The notes: generated from the letters alone by a model not told the origin. A stretch of 64,000 nt of DNA from Spisula solida (GCA_947247005.1 OX365960.1:16767533-16831532); one strand, 5' to 3'; counted from the first letter of the stretch, positions 25,001 to 36,533 are shown. Translations and numbers: made by a program.

Positions 25001-25559
25001 ACCAGGATCTAAGATGCCACCTGCAACACCTCCCGACCCGAAATCATCAATCCGACGAGTGTCACCTGCGTGAAATATAAATTATCCTTATTGCAATAGC
25101 AAAATATCTGATCTAGCTGTTTATTCAATCAATTATCATTGGTTTGTCGTGAAACAAACGGTGATTCAGTATAGCTGAGAACATTTGACTTTGCGCTTAT
25201 TTTTTATATGACGTCAGTCCGTTACTGCGTTTGAAGGCTCTGAGATTATGTCTGTCGCCACAACGGAGCACTTCTGGATTACTCAATTAGCTAACGGACC
25301 GTTATTCTTTAACGCTTTAGGACTACAGACAGCTAAAACTAGGTATTTCAGCCTTGTCGAAACTAGTTCATTCAGCTTGTGACAGCTGGGACTTTGGTAG
25401 TTCATTTTCTCGTTCGGGTAAGTGTTGAGCATTTTGCCTTGTACTGTAACTAACTGTGGTTTGTGCTGTTTTTTATGTAATATCGATCTTACCTTTTTCA
25501 AGTTGACTTGACATCGACACAAGGGCCAACAAAATAACTATCGAAAACGACAACATTTT
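22030..25559 (-). CDS. Gene A: secreted Gly-rich protein with basic VxRP repeats
   Basis: Four coding exons on the minus strand: 25493-25556 (signal peptide MLSFSIVILLALVSMSS...), 24763-25065, 23281-24323 and 22030-22335. Splice sites are GT/AG and the phases (1, 1, 0) match at every junction, giving 571 residues. Residues 22-122 are Gly-rich with Asp and Phe. Residues 123 to about 440 are Gly-dominated GGGF[VI]NGGSGG repeats. Residues from about 450 to 530 are a basic array of V/I-x-R-P/R steps (VVRPVIRPVIRPVVRP...). The last 40 residues are Gly-rich, then MRKRKKPKSSKYY. There is no Cys in the mature part and no enzymatic domain. It resembles loricrin-like or shell-matrix glycine-rich proteins in style only. 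It is probably an extracellular structural protein whose cationic block could bind acidic polymers. A TTTCTTCCACAG acceptor just before the ATG suggests an upstream non-coding exon. Confidence 0.85.
22690..22945 (+). repeat. 255-bp dispersed repeat, copy 1 (in the last intron of Gene A)
   Basis: Starts near AATTTGACATGATCCTGACC and ends GTCAAATTCTCTGGACTATA. Full-length copies at about 47768-48020 (intron of Gene C) and 50709-50969 are in the same plus orientation. Strongly conserved internal parts include CCTCGAGCGTCTTCGTGATA and AATATCAGCTGTTA-type sequence. No terminal inverted repeat and no coding frame shared by all copies. Confidence 0.75.
25310..25480 (+). repeat. Dispersed CAGCTAAAACTAGGT repeat (first intron of Gene A)
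   Basis: ACAGCTAAAACTAGGTATTTC, TTCATTCAGCTT and GTTGAGCATTTTGCCTTGTA recur at about 42970-43300, 51895-52890 and 55205-55490. The family is rich in short GTCATTCAGCT motifs. The minus-strand frame at 25283-25522 reads through this repeat beyond the signal exon donor and is not a separate gene. Confidence 0.6.
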
Positions 25560-26344
25560 CTGTGGAAGAAATCATAGTACTTGCATAAATTATAACTAAT
25601 AGTAAACAAGTATTAAATAATACGTATATTTTCTAATATTACAAATACAATGTCATTTAATAAAAATTTGCATACAGTAACATCTCATATCAGGAATAAA
25701 AAAACATTAACAACTATGAACAAGTATTACGTAATTAAGGTTCATTAAAATCAGATCCCAACATTTGCCCAATTTTCTTTGTACGCTGTTAGAGATCTGA
25801 CTACACTCCGTAAGAGACCATGTTCAAATGACTGGTGTACAATGACGTCACGTAGCCGCAGCGTTTCACCGCACTTTCTTATTTGTTCGACATGACCCCA
25901 TCAGATTCTATATCAGCGTAAAGTAGTGAAGCGCAATTAGGGTATGATTTTAATGAGATTGTACGTAATTAAGGTTCATTTTCCACTATTTTGCTCCTTG
26001 TTCGAGTATTAAGGCCATCTCAATGAGAAGACCAAACAGGCCCCGATATCCCAAAGAATTCCATTATGAGCTAAATTTTAGCTCAAGTATTTTCACATAC
26101 CTTTGAGTAAATTAAAATGCGAGATCTGACTCAGTTCTAAATTTAATACGGGTATATTTAAAGAGATCCAATTACATGTTTTTCTCAAACTCAGACTATG
26201 ATTTGAGTTGAAATATAAATTATAACTAAAACATTTACTGGAGATGCTCGTGAAATATAAATTAATTATCTTCTTTGCATGCATTTAAGGGAAACTGATG
26301 AATGTTATAATGTTAATGAATGCTAGAAGTCCAACTTCCTAGTA

Positions 26345-26530
26345 TACAAAACAAATACTGTAGCGCACAGACAATCCAAAGCCACACAGAAACGACGGCA
26401 ACGCAAGAGTCAGACATAGAACGATCCATCCACATCCCCAAAAAAATGATATTTCAAGCAAGCCAATATACTCACTCCGGTGCAAAGCTAAATAACCCGG
26501 AGACAGTAATGTAGTTTCACAATAATTTAG
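26345..26530 (+). repeat. Dispersed GTAGCGCACAGACAATCC repeat
   Basis: Related copies: 34620-35183 (tandem), 51148-51350, 61108-61310, and reverse strand 58960-59220. Shared anchors are CAAAGCCACACAGAAACGAC, CGCAAGAGxCAGACATAGAAC, and ATTTCAAGCAAGCCxATATACTCA. The family is non-coding and often ends next to a GGGAGGTAATTA motif. Confidence 0.65.
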
Positions 26531-26760
26531 CAGTGTATTAAAGGACACGTGCATGTACATGCATCAACCTTGTCAAACGCCTGCAATAGCTTGACATTGT
26601 CACTACCTATAGACTGACCATGATAGTTCATTTCATACTTACAGTGAAAAATGTGTCCATGTGTACACATCTTATACATTACATAATATTATACACATCA
26701 CAATATGTAACAATGCATGATTGTACTAAGTACATAAACATGTACCAGTATATATACATC

Positions 26761-26869
26761 GTATATCAAAATAAAAAAATAACGAAATGAGTATCAAAAC
26801 TCAATAATTTAATCAAAGAATTATTGAGTTTTGATACTCATTTCCTCATTTTTTTATTTTGATATATAC
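26761..26869. mobile_element. Near-perfect 109-bp palindromic element
   Basis: GTATATCAAAATAAAAAAAT and AACGAAATGAGTATCAAAAC form the left arm; the right arm is their reverse complement with one or two mismatches, leaving a loop of about nine bases (TAATCAAAG). Probably a small fold-back MITE. Confidence 0.7.
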
Positions 26870-26917
26870 GTTCTGGGGACGGACATCATTCCTTTCTTGT
26901 ACATTGTATATATATAC

Positions 26918-27211
26918 GTGTAGCAATATCATGTGACTCTGAAAGAAATTTGACAACATTTGAAAACGACAATAGTATTTTATTTCTATACCGATTTTTA
27001 TGAAACGTAAGTCAGTTTAAGGCGGAAAATATAAGTTTCAACGCAACATATGACCGTTGTTAGAAAATCACTACGGCTTGGAACTGTTGAACGCTCGCAT
27101 ACCAATTACTTCAAGGCCATTGTTGTTTTTTGGAAGCGGATAAAATGTTGACCAATTTCGTCTTGGATGTGTAGCCTTAAGCGATTTCAGAGTCACGCGG
27201 TATTGCTACAC
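26918..27211. mobile_element. MITE-like element with GTGTAGCAATA ends
   Basis: The left end GTGTAGCAATATCATGTGAC, then TCTGAAA, pairs with TTTCAGAGTCACGCGGTATT, then GCTACAC, at the right. Related termini occur at 27310-27375, 29738-29826 and 31248-31333, with a shared TTTCGTCTTGGA and TGTAGCC subterminal part. Confidence 0.65.
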
Positions 27212-27682
27212 TGATCCAGGAAGAAGCTTCGGTAAAACTAAATAAATAATTTTCCCCTAAGCGTGGCGAATATTACATAGAAATCTATGAAGAAATACAA
27301 TACTTATCGATGTTTTTGTTTCCCAATGTTGACAAATTTCGCCTTGGAACTGTAGCCAAAAGACACGTGTACTAGTATCCAAATTCGTATGCACAATGTT
27401 TTGAATGTATACTTCCAATGTAACATAAGTTTTCTCGATTACAATTGCGAATTTCGCTCTAATACTGTTTTCAACAGTCAAGAATTTCGTCAATCAATGT
27501 GGTTCGATTTCGAAATAGATTTTAATTAACTCGTATGAATAGTCCTTTAAATGCTTGCAACAGAACACCATTTGAAAAACATACATCCAGGTCAATATAA
27601 AGTATAAAATTGTATTCAAAAACAATCTTAAATGGTTTAGTAAACATAAGAATATCAATAATCTAATAAAAATAGTTCCTAC

Positions 27683-27746
27683 CTGTTCTGTCCTCAGTCG
27701 AGAGAGTCAATGAGCACGGGACAAGCTAATGGGCAATTTTTATAAT
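27683..27746 (-). promoter_or_regulatory. Possible promoter and non-coding first exon of Gene A
   Basis: On the minus strand a TATTATAAAA box (27737-27746) is followed by about 55 bases ending GAGGACAGAACAG at a donor GTAGGA (27682-27677). The coding exon at 25559 is preceded by a good acceptor (TTTCTTCCACAG). This fits a leader exon of about 30 nt spliced over roughly 2.1 kb. Only splice-site and TATA consensus support it. Confidence 0.35.
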
Positions 27747-27749
27747 AGA

Positions 27750-29737
27750 TAGTCATGTTAACAAGTTTTAAGATGACCCACCGATCGTGTAGGTACTTGT
27801 ACAAGGTCCCACGTATTGGTAATGTCTCTTTGACCTATATGTAAGTATGTAAGTGAGCGCAGGTACATGGCCAGGGACAGAAAATACATGTATATCGTGC
27901 ATTCCAAAACACCGAAAAATGTCATATTTGTATTGTATCGAATTTGTCGTGATATTTGTTAGTCATGACAACACTACAGCGCTACGGAATGACAAAAGGT
28001 TTCTTCCTATCTTCAAATGTAGAATGAGTCATTCCTTTATGTACATGACGCAAATTTCTTCTATCTCGATATCAGTTGGATCACGGACGCACGATTATTT
28101 TGAGAAGTCGTATGTACCGTCGGGTAACGAATTTGTTGACGAAAGGGTAGATACATGAGTACAATAGGGGTGATCTACTACATAATGTGTTGTATTCATA
28201 CGCAGCGTGCTCATCGGTAATATATTGGATAAATGAACAATGAAGTCCTGCAATTCACTAATATCTAGCTGGTGGGCACACTTGTATTTGAATATATCTG
28301 TATACAAACTCGATCTGTCTTATTTGCACAAGTGTCATAAACTCATTTACATGTAAACTTTGAGAACTACGGAAACCCCGCCTGAATACGATAACTTTCT
28401 GGGCCCGGGTCGCGTAAGCAATATAAATCTGATATGTCTCAGAGCAGTATTATATACGATTAGCGGTTTGTTGTTGTTTTTCTGTGGGAGTGAAAGGCGT
28501 AGAACGCTCACTTCATATGACCAAGTCCCCGTGATGCGAGTGGTTTAAAGGCCCTTTTATTTTTGCCGGTTGATTAGCCGCAGATAAGTTCAATAATGTA
28601 ATGTTTACCCTTCATGCGCATGCCTGGTACATGATATTAAAAGGGACAAATTGGAATAACAAAGTACTCTGATACATTGGTGTCTCATAAGCCGTGTTGG
28701 CTGGCCCTTTAAATAGGGTTGACCGTATGACTCTGACAACTAGTTCACTTTTTAAAAATTTCGTAAAATTGTTAAAACGTAAATTAAATTACAACGTATA
28801 TTATAAGTGTGCATATTTATGTTGTTGTTGTTGATGATGTTCTAATAGAAATTGACAATCGTTAGATACATTACTGTGATAATAATTATCGACATCACAC
28901 GCGAAAGCAAGTCAAATACACGTGACCTTTTGTCAAACAACACCACTATGTAAGCTAGCATGGACAGGTTGACATTGAACATGTATTTGAACGCGGGTCA
29001 ATTAATTATAGAATAGCAATGTGCAATGTCATGGAGACAGATACGCTTGATAGTTAGAACATGTATACCTGTAGATTGGTGACTACGATGTGGTTTTATG
29101 TGGCATTTTTAATAAAACAATGTATATTACTCTTGTTCTTTGGTAATGAAGCCACTTCATCCAATATTTTCCTGGACTTTCAAATTGACATACGCACGAG
29201 CAGAGATCGCTCCGCAATATTGTTTGTCCGGGTAATTAATCGAAGGCTTTCATTACGAATTCATTGGACCATGTGTTTATCATGTACTGTTAAAATATAT
29301 CCAAAGGTAATGTATTGTGTCTCCGTAGCTCAATGTTTGCCGACTAATCTGGCGGCGATCCGGGCTCAATCACTTGTATTTCAGCAGTGATGTCAGAGCA
29401 CAAACCGTACAATAAGAAGAAAAATCACATACAAAATGAATTTCAATTACAAATCACAAGGACAGCGTTCGCGACCATGAACAACAAAAATAAGAAACTG
29501 ACATAAGTTTCAAAACATGTCCACTTACTTCGACAACTCGCCGCCTAAGTCAGTCAATCATAACCGCAGTAAAATCCAGCAGACGAGAACGAATCAAACG
29601 TTGACCTCACTATCTTCAAGCAGTGATAGGATATCGATTTCAAATAAATTGAAATGACAACCATATCGGTAATTTAAGACAAAAGTATTCCCGTTCGTCA
29701 TTGTTTTGACCTCAATATAATGAATTGCCTATACAGT
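27750..29737. other. Intergenic sequence with a SINE head fragment
   Basis: No convincing gene. Open frames at 27853-28158 and 29061-29390 lack signal peptides, repeats or splice context. At about 29317-29400, TCTCCGTAGCTCAATGTTTG and a B-box-like sequence near GATCCGGGCTCAATC resemble the head of SINE family 2. Confidence 0.45.
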
Positions 29738-31333
29738 GTTGCAATAACACGTGACTTTTGGCTAAAGGTCCAAGACGAAATTGCTTGTACCTAGAGTGAA
29801 AAGCCACGTTGTATTGCTACACTGCTATAGTTATGTGATTACCTTTTAATGTCTTTTAACAAATGCTTTATTTTACTATCTGCGTCCACAGCTGCCAAAA
29901 TCATGTTGTCAAATTTTACTAATAAGTGTTATAAAGATATGAAAGTAAAACTCCAATAGTCATGTGCCTCGACACATTATAAAGGTGCGCGGTATTACCC
30001 GGGTAAATCGGTTACCGTGGTATTATTTTCCCGCGATACGATACTACCGCGGTACAATCCGAAATACCGGTATTTTATCAACTTTATCTCTGCTTCTGGT
30101 TTTTTAAGTTATCGCAATTGCTTGCTGCGCAGTCCAGTGTCATTAAAGCCTAGATCCAACTTAGAAATTCCTCAGCGGCGATATGGAATTACAAATCATT
30201 TCTCCCGATGGCCGCCGATGGCTCCCGAAGTCTCCCACTACTTCCCAGTAGCTTCTAAATATCATCAGTAATACATCTCCCAAACAGTGAGACCGAAGTA
30301 TAATGTGGGCAACACATCGGGAGTTCTCTCGATGCCATCCAGTAACCACCAAATCAACCCCGATTAATATCAACTTATATTCTGGGATGAAATCCCGAAA
30401 CCGCGACTGTGTCTCCGAAATATCATGGAATGTTTGACAAACATTAAACTATCCCGAAGATTCCTGACACTTTTACGAAACATCGTCGATGTGTCAGAGA
30501 AGCTTCTGTGATGCCTTTCAGAATTCGTTTTATCGCGGAAGCATCGCCGATCATTCCCAGAGGTTCTGGCTGCTTCGGGGATGCCTCCAGGGGATATTCT
30601 CGAGCTTTGGGGATGCCTCCCTGTGATATTTCGACATAATATCGCGAGTACATCGGGTAAAAATCAATGCATGCATTTAAATTTGCCGATGAACTCGCGA
30701 TCTGACTAAATGTACCAAGAGGTCCCGAAGCTTCCCCGAGACATCGGCGAATCTCCTGACGTCCATCGGCAGTACATCCCCGAGGCTGTTGGAACGACTC
30801 ATAAAATCGGGAATACATCGGGAGTTTTTCCGATGCATTACGATTCCTCACGATTTCACAAATTGTCTCGTGACTTCCCCCAGCTTCCCATAGACAACGA
30901 GGACTATGTTCCCGATGCCTCCGGAAGCTCATTTTTTTCAATCGGGTGTATATATGTATATAAACATCGCCGAAGCAAAAAAAATGCCCAATGGGACCTA
31001 GGCTTAAGCGTTTCTTCTCGGTTCAAGTTATTCTTTGCGAATTCTTAATATGTCTCTAATTCTAGACAAGTAACAAGTCTTTGTCATCGTTCTTAAAGAA
31101 AAGCCTTGTTGAGAGATTAAATTCTGACCACTATTCCATAGCTGTAAGTCTTGTAATAAAGTTGGTGATATAGCGTTGTACATACCGAGGTATTCGAGGG
31201 AAATCCGCGGTATTAAAAGACAATGAAAAAAGAATCAAATATCTAAAGCTGTGTAGCACTACAACGTTACTTTTCGCTACAGGTACAAGCAATTTCGTCT
31301 TGGACATGTAGCCAAAAGTCATGTGGTATTAAC
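29738..31333. repeat. Region of about 1.6 kb bounded by inverted 85-bp repeats, with degenerate CATCGGGA-rich core
   Basis: The segment at 29738-29826 (GACTTTTGGCTAAAGGTCCA, then AGACGAAATTGCTTGTACCT) is repeated in reverse complement at 31248-31333. Between them lies a zone (about 30000-30960) clearly richer in G+C than its surroundings and full of variants of CATCGGGA, CCCGAAG, GATGCCTCC and CCGATG in both orientations, opening with a GCGGTATTACCCGGGTAA palindrome-like stretch. Open frames on both strands here (for example 30444-30941 minus) arise from this low-complexity sequence. Confidence 0.55.
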
Positions 31334-31924
31334 ATGGGTGTGGACAAGGGTAAGTGTGTACTTGTGGCATTATCACTTCAAATAGCGATACACATTTTGA
31401 AATATATATTTTCTTTCCTCAGGAGATTGTAATTGTTTCCTCTTTAAAGTAAATCCAGTGACAATTTGTACAATGACAAATTTCTCTCTTCTTACAATGA
31501 CGAATCTTTTAGCAACATTCAAAGAAATAACGGGTATAGTGTTTTGACATGAATTCCGCACCTACAAGAAGGATCGTCTTAAAGGGCCTATTCTCGCAAA
31601 GTCGTAGGTCAATAATTGGCCATTCTGACAAGGACAAACCTTAATGACAAGGCGCTTATTATTTGTCTAGTAAACAATCTAAAGTACACCACTTTCCTAG
31701 AAGTAATCTGATCAAAATCGTCTCATCAATCAACGCTTCACGAAAGGCTCTTAGAAATACTAGTAGTTTGTCCTTTAGTTGGAATGTGTTAAGCTTATGT
31801 TTCAGATGATTTTAAGTACTAGTAAACAACACATCTGACACCTTCTAAATGAGTATGTGTTAAGAGTATAATTATGTGTAAACAAAACGGACTAGAACGG
31901 GCGTTTTAACAACTTAAGTAATAA

Positions 31925-32060
31925 CATGCCGAGCATAGCCTTTATTTTCCAGTCAGCTTTCTGTTGCAATATGACAGGCATATGAGTGCCTCCACCAGCA
32001 TTTGAACACGGGTCGCCAGATCAGACGTCAAGCGCGGTAACCACTGAACAAACAAAAGTA
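31925..32060 (-). mobile_element. tRNA-derived SINE, family 2, reverse copy
   Basis: The reverse complement reads GTTCAGTGGTTACCGCGCTT, then ATCTGGCGACCCGTGTTCAA, AGAAAGCTGACTGG and AGGCTATGCTCGGC, colinear with the copy at 20733. The B-box-like segment is preserved. The open frame at 31986-32216 begins inside it and is not called. Confidence 0.6.
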
Positions 32061-32364
32061 TGGCTTATTTATCAGTCCACTACCGATTTTCAACAGGAGA
32101 AGGCTATAGGTTTGTCCTCATGTCCGTCTATAGATCTGCATAAATCTGGATTCTGGATCATTCAAACTGCTTTCCAGCTAGGTTCATGCAACTTGGAATG
32201 TGTGGTGTGGGCGTAGTATGCGAGACTTTGGTGTTTCAAAGCATTAGTAATAAATAACCCGTATCATTAAGTGGTCACACTAGACTAGCATACTCTTCTA
32301 CAACCTGTCATTGAGAACACACAAGTAATTATTATACCATAAAATAGCAAGTTTAGGACATCAG

Positions 32365-32734
32365 GCCCCGGAATTACACTCTGCACTCAACTCTCACGTT
32401 TTGAAAATATATTATAATGAGCTTTTATTTGTCCTAGATTGCAAATTTAGATGAGGATATGAGTGTTGAAAATAACACGTTTTAAGAAGTATATACTCAT
32501 TATGTAATTATTGAACCTGCGTGCCACACTAAGCACAATTACAAGAATAGCTTACAAATACACTAAATTGCATTATTAAGTAAGAACAATTATATACTAT
32601 TAGTACCAATTTAACATATGATTACAATTTCTTGCTCTCAAAAAACAATTTCACTATGAGCCTAAAAGAGAGAATTTCAATATTTGAGTTGAGTGATTGT
32701 TGATGAGAGTAAATATTTGTTATATTTCCGGGCC
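32365..32734. mobile_element. MITE-like element flanked by CAG
   Basis: The ends GCCCCGGAATTACACTC and TATATTTCCGGGCC are imperfect inverted repeats. CAG flanks both sides (32362-32364 and 32735-32737). An ACTCAACTCTCA/TGAGTTGAGTGA pairing lies further in. Non-coding interior. Confidence 0.6.
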
Positions 32735-33517
32735 CAGAAGATGCTGACACATCCCTTTTATACCTGTCCGTGTTTTTTCATCACGGTAGTGACTAATCAG
32801 ACGTTAGTCATTGTCTCATTAGCGGAACTTCGTGACGTATAATGAATATTTAAAGGGAGATAATTATGTCCTGTTATATTTTTTATTACACGAGTCATTA
32901 TGCTTCTTTGATCAATCGTAGATCATGTACGGTACATACATACTACTAATGTTGTCGTTTTGATATGGTATATACTTTTATCTGGACATTATGTTCTTGT
33001 TTTAGACTTGCTTTCTGATGCTGGCTGTTTTAAAAGGTGGATTCCACCGGTAGCGAACTTGGAAGTCAATAATGATGTACTAGTATGTCCGAAAACAGGG
33101 ATACACTTGGCGACTTGGCGGCTTATTCAATAAAACAATTCGTCTTGTTGAATTTATACCACATAATGCAAATTACAAAATAAAGGGTATTCGCAGACAT
33201 GCATCCGTTTATACCATTGACTTACTTGGCGGTGAATGCCTAACTTACTTATCTTCTTTATTCGAGTTGGACATAATGTGTTTGGTACATAATGTGTTTT
33301 TTTCGCTTTGAATTAGGAGTGGACCCAACAATATCCCGGGTCTTCTATGTATGGTTTTATCTCGCACAAAAAGAGTTATTGTCTTGACATGGACATCTTC
33401 GTCAGCACTTGTGTGAGTTCAGTGTTAAGTCTTCCATTTATGTTCATTTCACAAAACTATCAAATATATTCACTTCATAATTGGACTACTTATTCTCAAT
33501 AAAAATGTGAACCGCCT

Positions 33518-33775
33518 CCTCGATAGCCTAGTGGTTGAGCGTTCGCTTCGAGTGCGGGAGGTCTCGGGTTCGATCCCTGGCCGCGTCATACCAAAGACGA
33601 AATAAAAATGGTACCAAAATTTCCCTTGCTAGACGCTCAGCATAAAAGGGAAACTGGCTTCTCTTCTATCATACCCTCGTGGCGACGGATAACATCAGGA
33701 ATGAGGTGTCGAGAGTGATTAATATAAGTTGGAACAACTTGTTTCACAATCGACCTTATATAAACTAGTATAAAA
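33518..33775 (+). mobile_element. tRNA-derived SINE, family 1
   Basis: CCTCGATAGCCTAGTGGTTG has an A-box-like core and GGTCTCGGGTTCGATCCC a good B box. The roughly 180-bp body ends with AACTTGTTTCACAATCGACC. Copies are at 38882-39128 (plus) and 63722-63905 (minus). This is the most complete of the three, with both Pol III boxes intact. Confidence 0.8.
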
Positions 33776-34522
33776 AAATCAAAATGGCTATCCATAACAA
33801 CAAGGTAGATTATAACAATGTGATATGTATTTTAAGATTGGTTTGCCCTTATTAGGATTTAAACATAGACAATTCTAAGGTCAATAACTCGTAAAACTTG
33901 GAGATACTTGTTTAAGGCAAAGACACCACTGTATATGGGTTGTGTCAACTTTGGGGGGGGGGCGGTTATATCATAAAGGGCGAGTAAGCCATATACGTCT
34001 ATTTTAAAAGAATACGTTTGTAACCTATCTGCAGAATTATGCATTTTGAGCACTTTACTGAGTCCCAAAGGTGGAAAGCACCATTAGATGGAAGAAAACG
34101 AAATAACACCACCAGTAGAATTGTAGAAAAAAAACGAACTGTAAACAATAAAATAAATGCATTACTCATAGTGTAGGGGAATACAAACGTTTGCGAAATT
34201 AGTAATTTGTCTTCAATATATTTTACTTAAAATTTTAATGTTAACTTTGGCATTTATTAAGGCAGATATTGTTAACATCTTGTCGTCATTTAGTGGTCAA
34301 TTGTTAAAAGCTTCCCAATTAGTTGTATTCATTGGGTGATCGGAAAAAGTTACGTGAGAGATAAAGGGGCTTTACTAAATATTGAACGAAACGCTGGTAA
34401 ATATGTAACATAAAACAAACAAACTGGCCTGTGAAACAATATTCATTGCCACACACAGATCCATAATGTTCTAGAACACGGAATACAGGGTTCACTGATA
34501 TCTGGATTTATAGAATCTTCTA

Positions 34523-35183
34523 CTGGAAATACGAGTGAAAAATTCGATTAGAAAACAAAATAAACAAATTTATTGAAAAGAACAATCACTGGATACAAAT
34601 AGGATGTATATGTGTTAAATACTGTACGCGGCAAGGTCATACAACTCGAAGCCAAACAGAGACGACTGCATCGCCTAGCCACCCCACGCAAGAGACACAG
34701 ACAAAACATGTCATCCACATAGCCAAAAAAATGAATGTTTCAAGTAAACATACTGGATATACGAGTGAAACATTCGATTTAAAACAAAATAAACAAAATT
34801 ATTGAAAAGAACAATCACTTGATACAAATAGGATTAATTTTGTATATGCTAAATATTGTATATGTACAGGCAATCCGAAGCCAAACAGATACGATTGCAT
34901 CGCCTAGTCAACCCACGTAAGAGACACAGACAACACATATCATCCACATAGCCAAAAAATGAATATCAATTTTCAAGTAAACATACTGGAAATACGAGTG
35001 AAACATTCGATTAGGAAACAAAATAAACAAAATAAACAAAATTATTGAAAAGAACAATCATAAGATACACCTAGGATTTGTATATGTTAAGTACTGTATT
35101 ATATGCAGGGTCATTCAACTCGAAGCCGAACAGAAACGATTGCATCGCCTAGACACCCACGCAAGAGACAGACACAATATATT
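34523..35183 (+). repeat. Three tandem units of about 231 bp
   Basis: Units start at CTGGAAATACGAG or CTGGATATACGAG (34523, 34753, 34986). Each includes ACAAAATAAACAAA, TTATTGAAAAGAACAATCA, a CGAAGCCxAACAGA stretch and a CGCAAGAGACAC stretch. The second half of each unit is a member of the dispersed repeat also found at 26345, 51148 and 61108. The third unit runs directly into the CAG-flanked element at 35190. Confidence 0.75.
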
Positions 35184-35189
35184 ACCCAG

Positions 35190-36044
35190 GGGTGTGATTC
35201 ACAAAGCATCTTAAGGGAAAACTTAGGATTTTATTAAAGTGTATCAGCTATACAGGAAAATCAAGATTCCCAATCGTTAAATAGTTAAGAAGCATATGTA
35301 AAGAGCTCCAATAATCTCAAAGAAAACATAGGTTATTCTTATTTTCTATGGAAATATCGTCGGCTGGTTCTAATAGTCTCCAATGTCCATTTTTTTCAAA
35401 AATGAGTTTTTTGCATTTCTGTCTAATTTGACATTGCTCAATGTCCTGTGAAAAAAATACGTTATAATTTTAAGTGCAAAGTGCTTTTTGTCAGTAATGT
35501 TTTGCTTAAAGTTCAGTATTTGAAACACTACGTAGCGTGCATGTTGCTAAATGTCCCGGAGATTGGTTACTCGAAGAGCAACTTAAACTAAAATAAATAA
35601 AGTTGACCAATTGCCGTCCTTTCTTTTGTCACGTGATTAACTGAAATGTTTAATATTAAGTTGCTCATTGTCCTCTAGTAAGTCGTTCTTACATTATCCA
35701 ATGTCCAGATCAACCAATGAAACCGCGTTATTTCGGTAATATTTTGTCCAAACTCGGAATAACACACTTTTTCAAAACAGACGTTTCTACGTCAATTTTA
35801 AGGCAGAATAATGAATGCAATGGGAAGAATGAAGCCATAGTACTATATCTACTTTTTTAAAATTTTAAAATCGGTTGACATAAAGATATTTGACAAAGTC
35901 AAATGTTCAACCCTCGTTTTCTCCAAAACATGATTTTGGCACTTTGATCACTATTAGAACCAGCCGACGATATGTGCAGCTCAAGTTTTTAACTTAAGTC
36001 AAAATATTTAAGTTTTTCCTTAAGATGCTTTGTGAATACCAGCC
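35190..36044. mobile_element. Outer MITE, CAG-flanked, interrupted by a second element
   Basis: The left end GGGTGTGATTCACAAAGCAT, then CTTAAGGGAAAACTTA, pairs with TAAGTTTTTCCTTAAGATGC, then TTTGTGAATACCAGCC. CAG lies on both outer sides (35187-35189 and 36045-36047). Without the inner element at 35354-35973 it would be about 235 bp. Confidence 0.7.
35354..35973. mobile_element. Inner MITE nested in 35190-36044
   Basis: The termini ATATCGTCGGCTGGTTCTAA, then TAGT, and their exact reverse complement at the right give a perfect inverted repeat of about 24 bp. The interior has repeated CAATGTCC motifs (near 35378, 35440 and 35699) and no coding frame. The nesting shows it arrived after the outer element. 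Confidence 0.7.
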
Positions 36045-36222
36045 CAGATAGCCAAAATTTAATATTTCAAGTTAACATACTAGTAACATACTGCCTCTCA
36101 TCACAATGAATGACATACTACAAGGTTTCTTAGAGTTGCATTTTACAATAAAGGGAGGCAATTACATATAGCACGACTGAGAATTTTAGCACATGTATTA
36201 AGATACATAATGGTAGATAAAC

Positions 36223-36533
36223 AAGAACTTGTTGACTAGATATAAATGAGTGTTTACTAGTCTAAGATATAAATGATTGTTTACTAGATATAAATGAATG
36301 TTGACTAGAAATAAATGAATGTTGACTAGATATACATGATTGTTGACTAGATATAAATGAATGTTGACTAGATATAAATGATTGTTTACTAGATATAAAT
36401 GATTGTTGACTGGATGTAAATGAATATTTACTAGATATACGTAAATGATTGTTGACTAGATATAAATGATTGTTTACTCTGGATATAAATGATTGTTTAC
36501 TAGATATAAATGATTGTTGACTAGATTTAAATG
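36223..36533 (+). repeat. 21-bp minisatellite, about 14-15 units
   Basis: Consensus TAGATATAAATGATTGTTGAC, cited here as TAGATATAAATGATTG plus TTGAC, with a few indels and GAATG or TTTAC variants. It is a plain tandem array with no unique spacers, so not a CRISPR array. Confidence 0.85.

Noticed and set aside
24764..25073. Overlapping Pro/Ser-rich plus-strand frames
   Set aside because: Antisense of Gene A exon 2, for the same reason.
30444..30941. 165-codon minus-strand frame
   Set aside because: Falls in the CATCGGGA-rich low-complexity zone, where long frames exist on both strands; no start context, splice sites or homologous protein recognised.
36223..36533. CRISPR-like regular repeat
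   Set aside because: Units are directly adjacent with no unique spacers, and the genome is eukaryotic. It is a minisatellite, as are 51988-52515 and 63253-63388.
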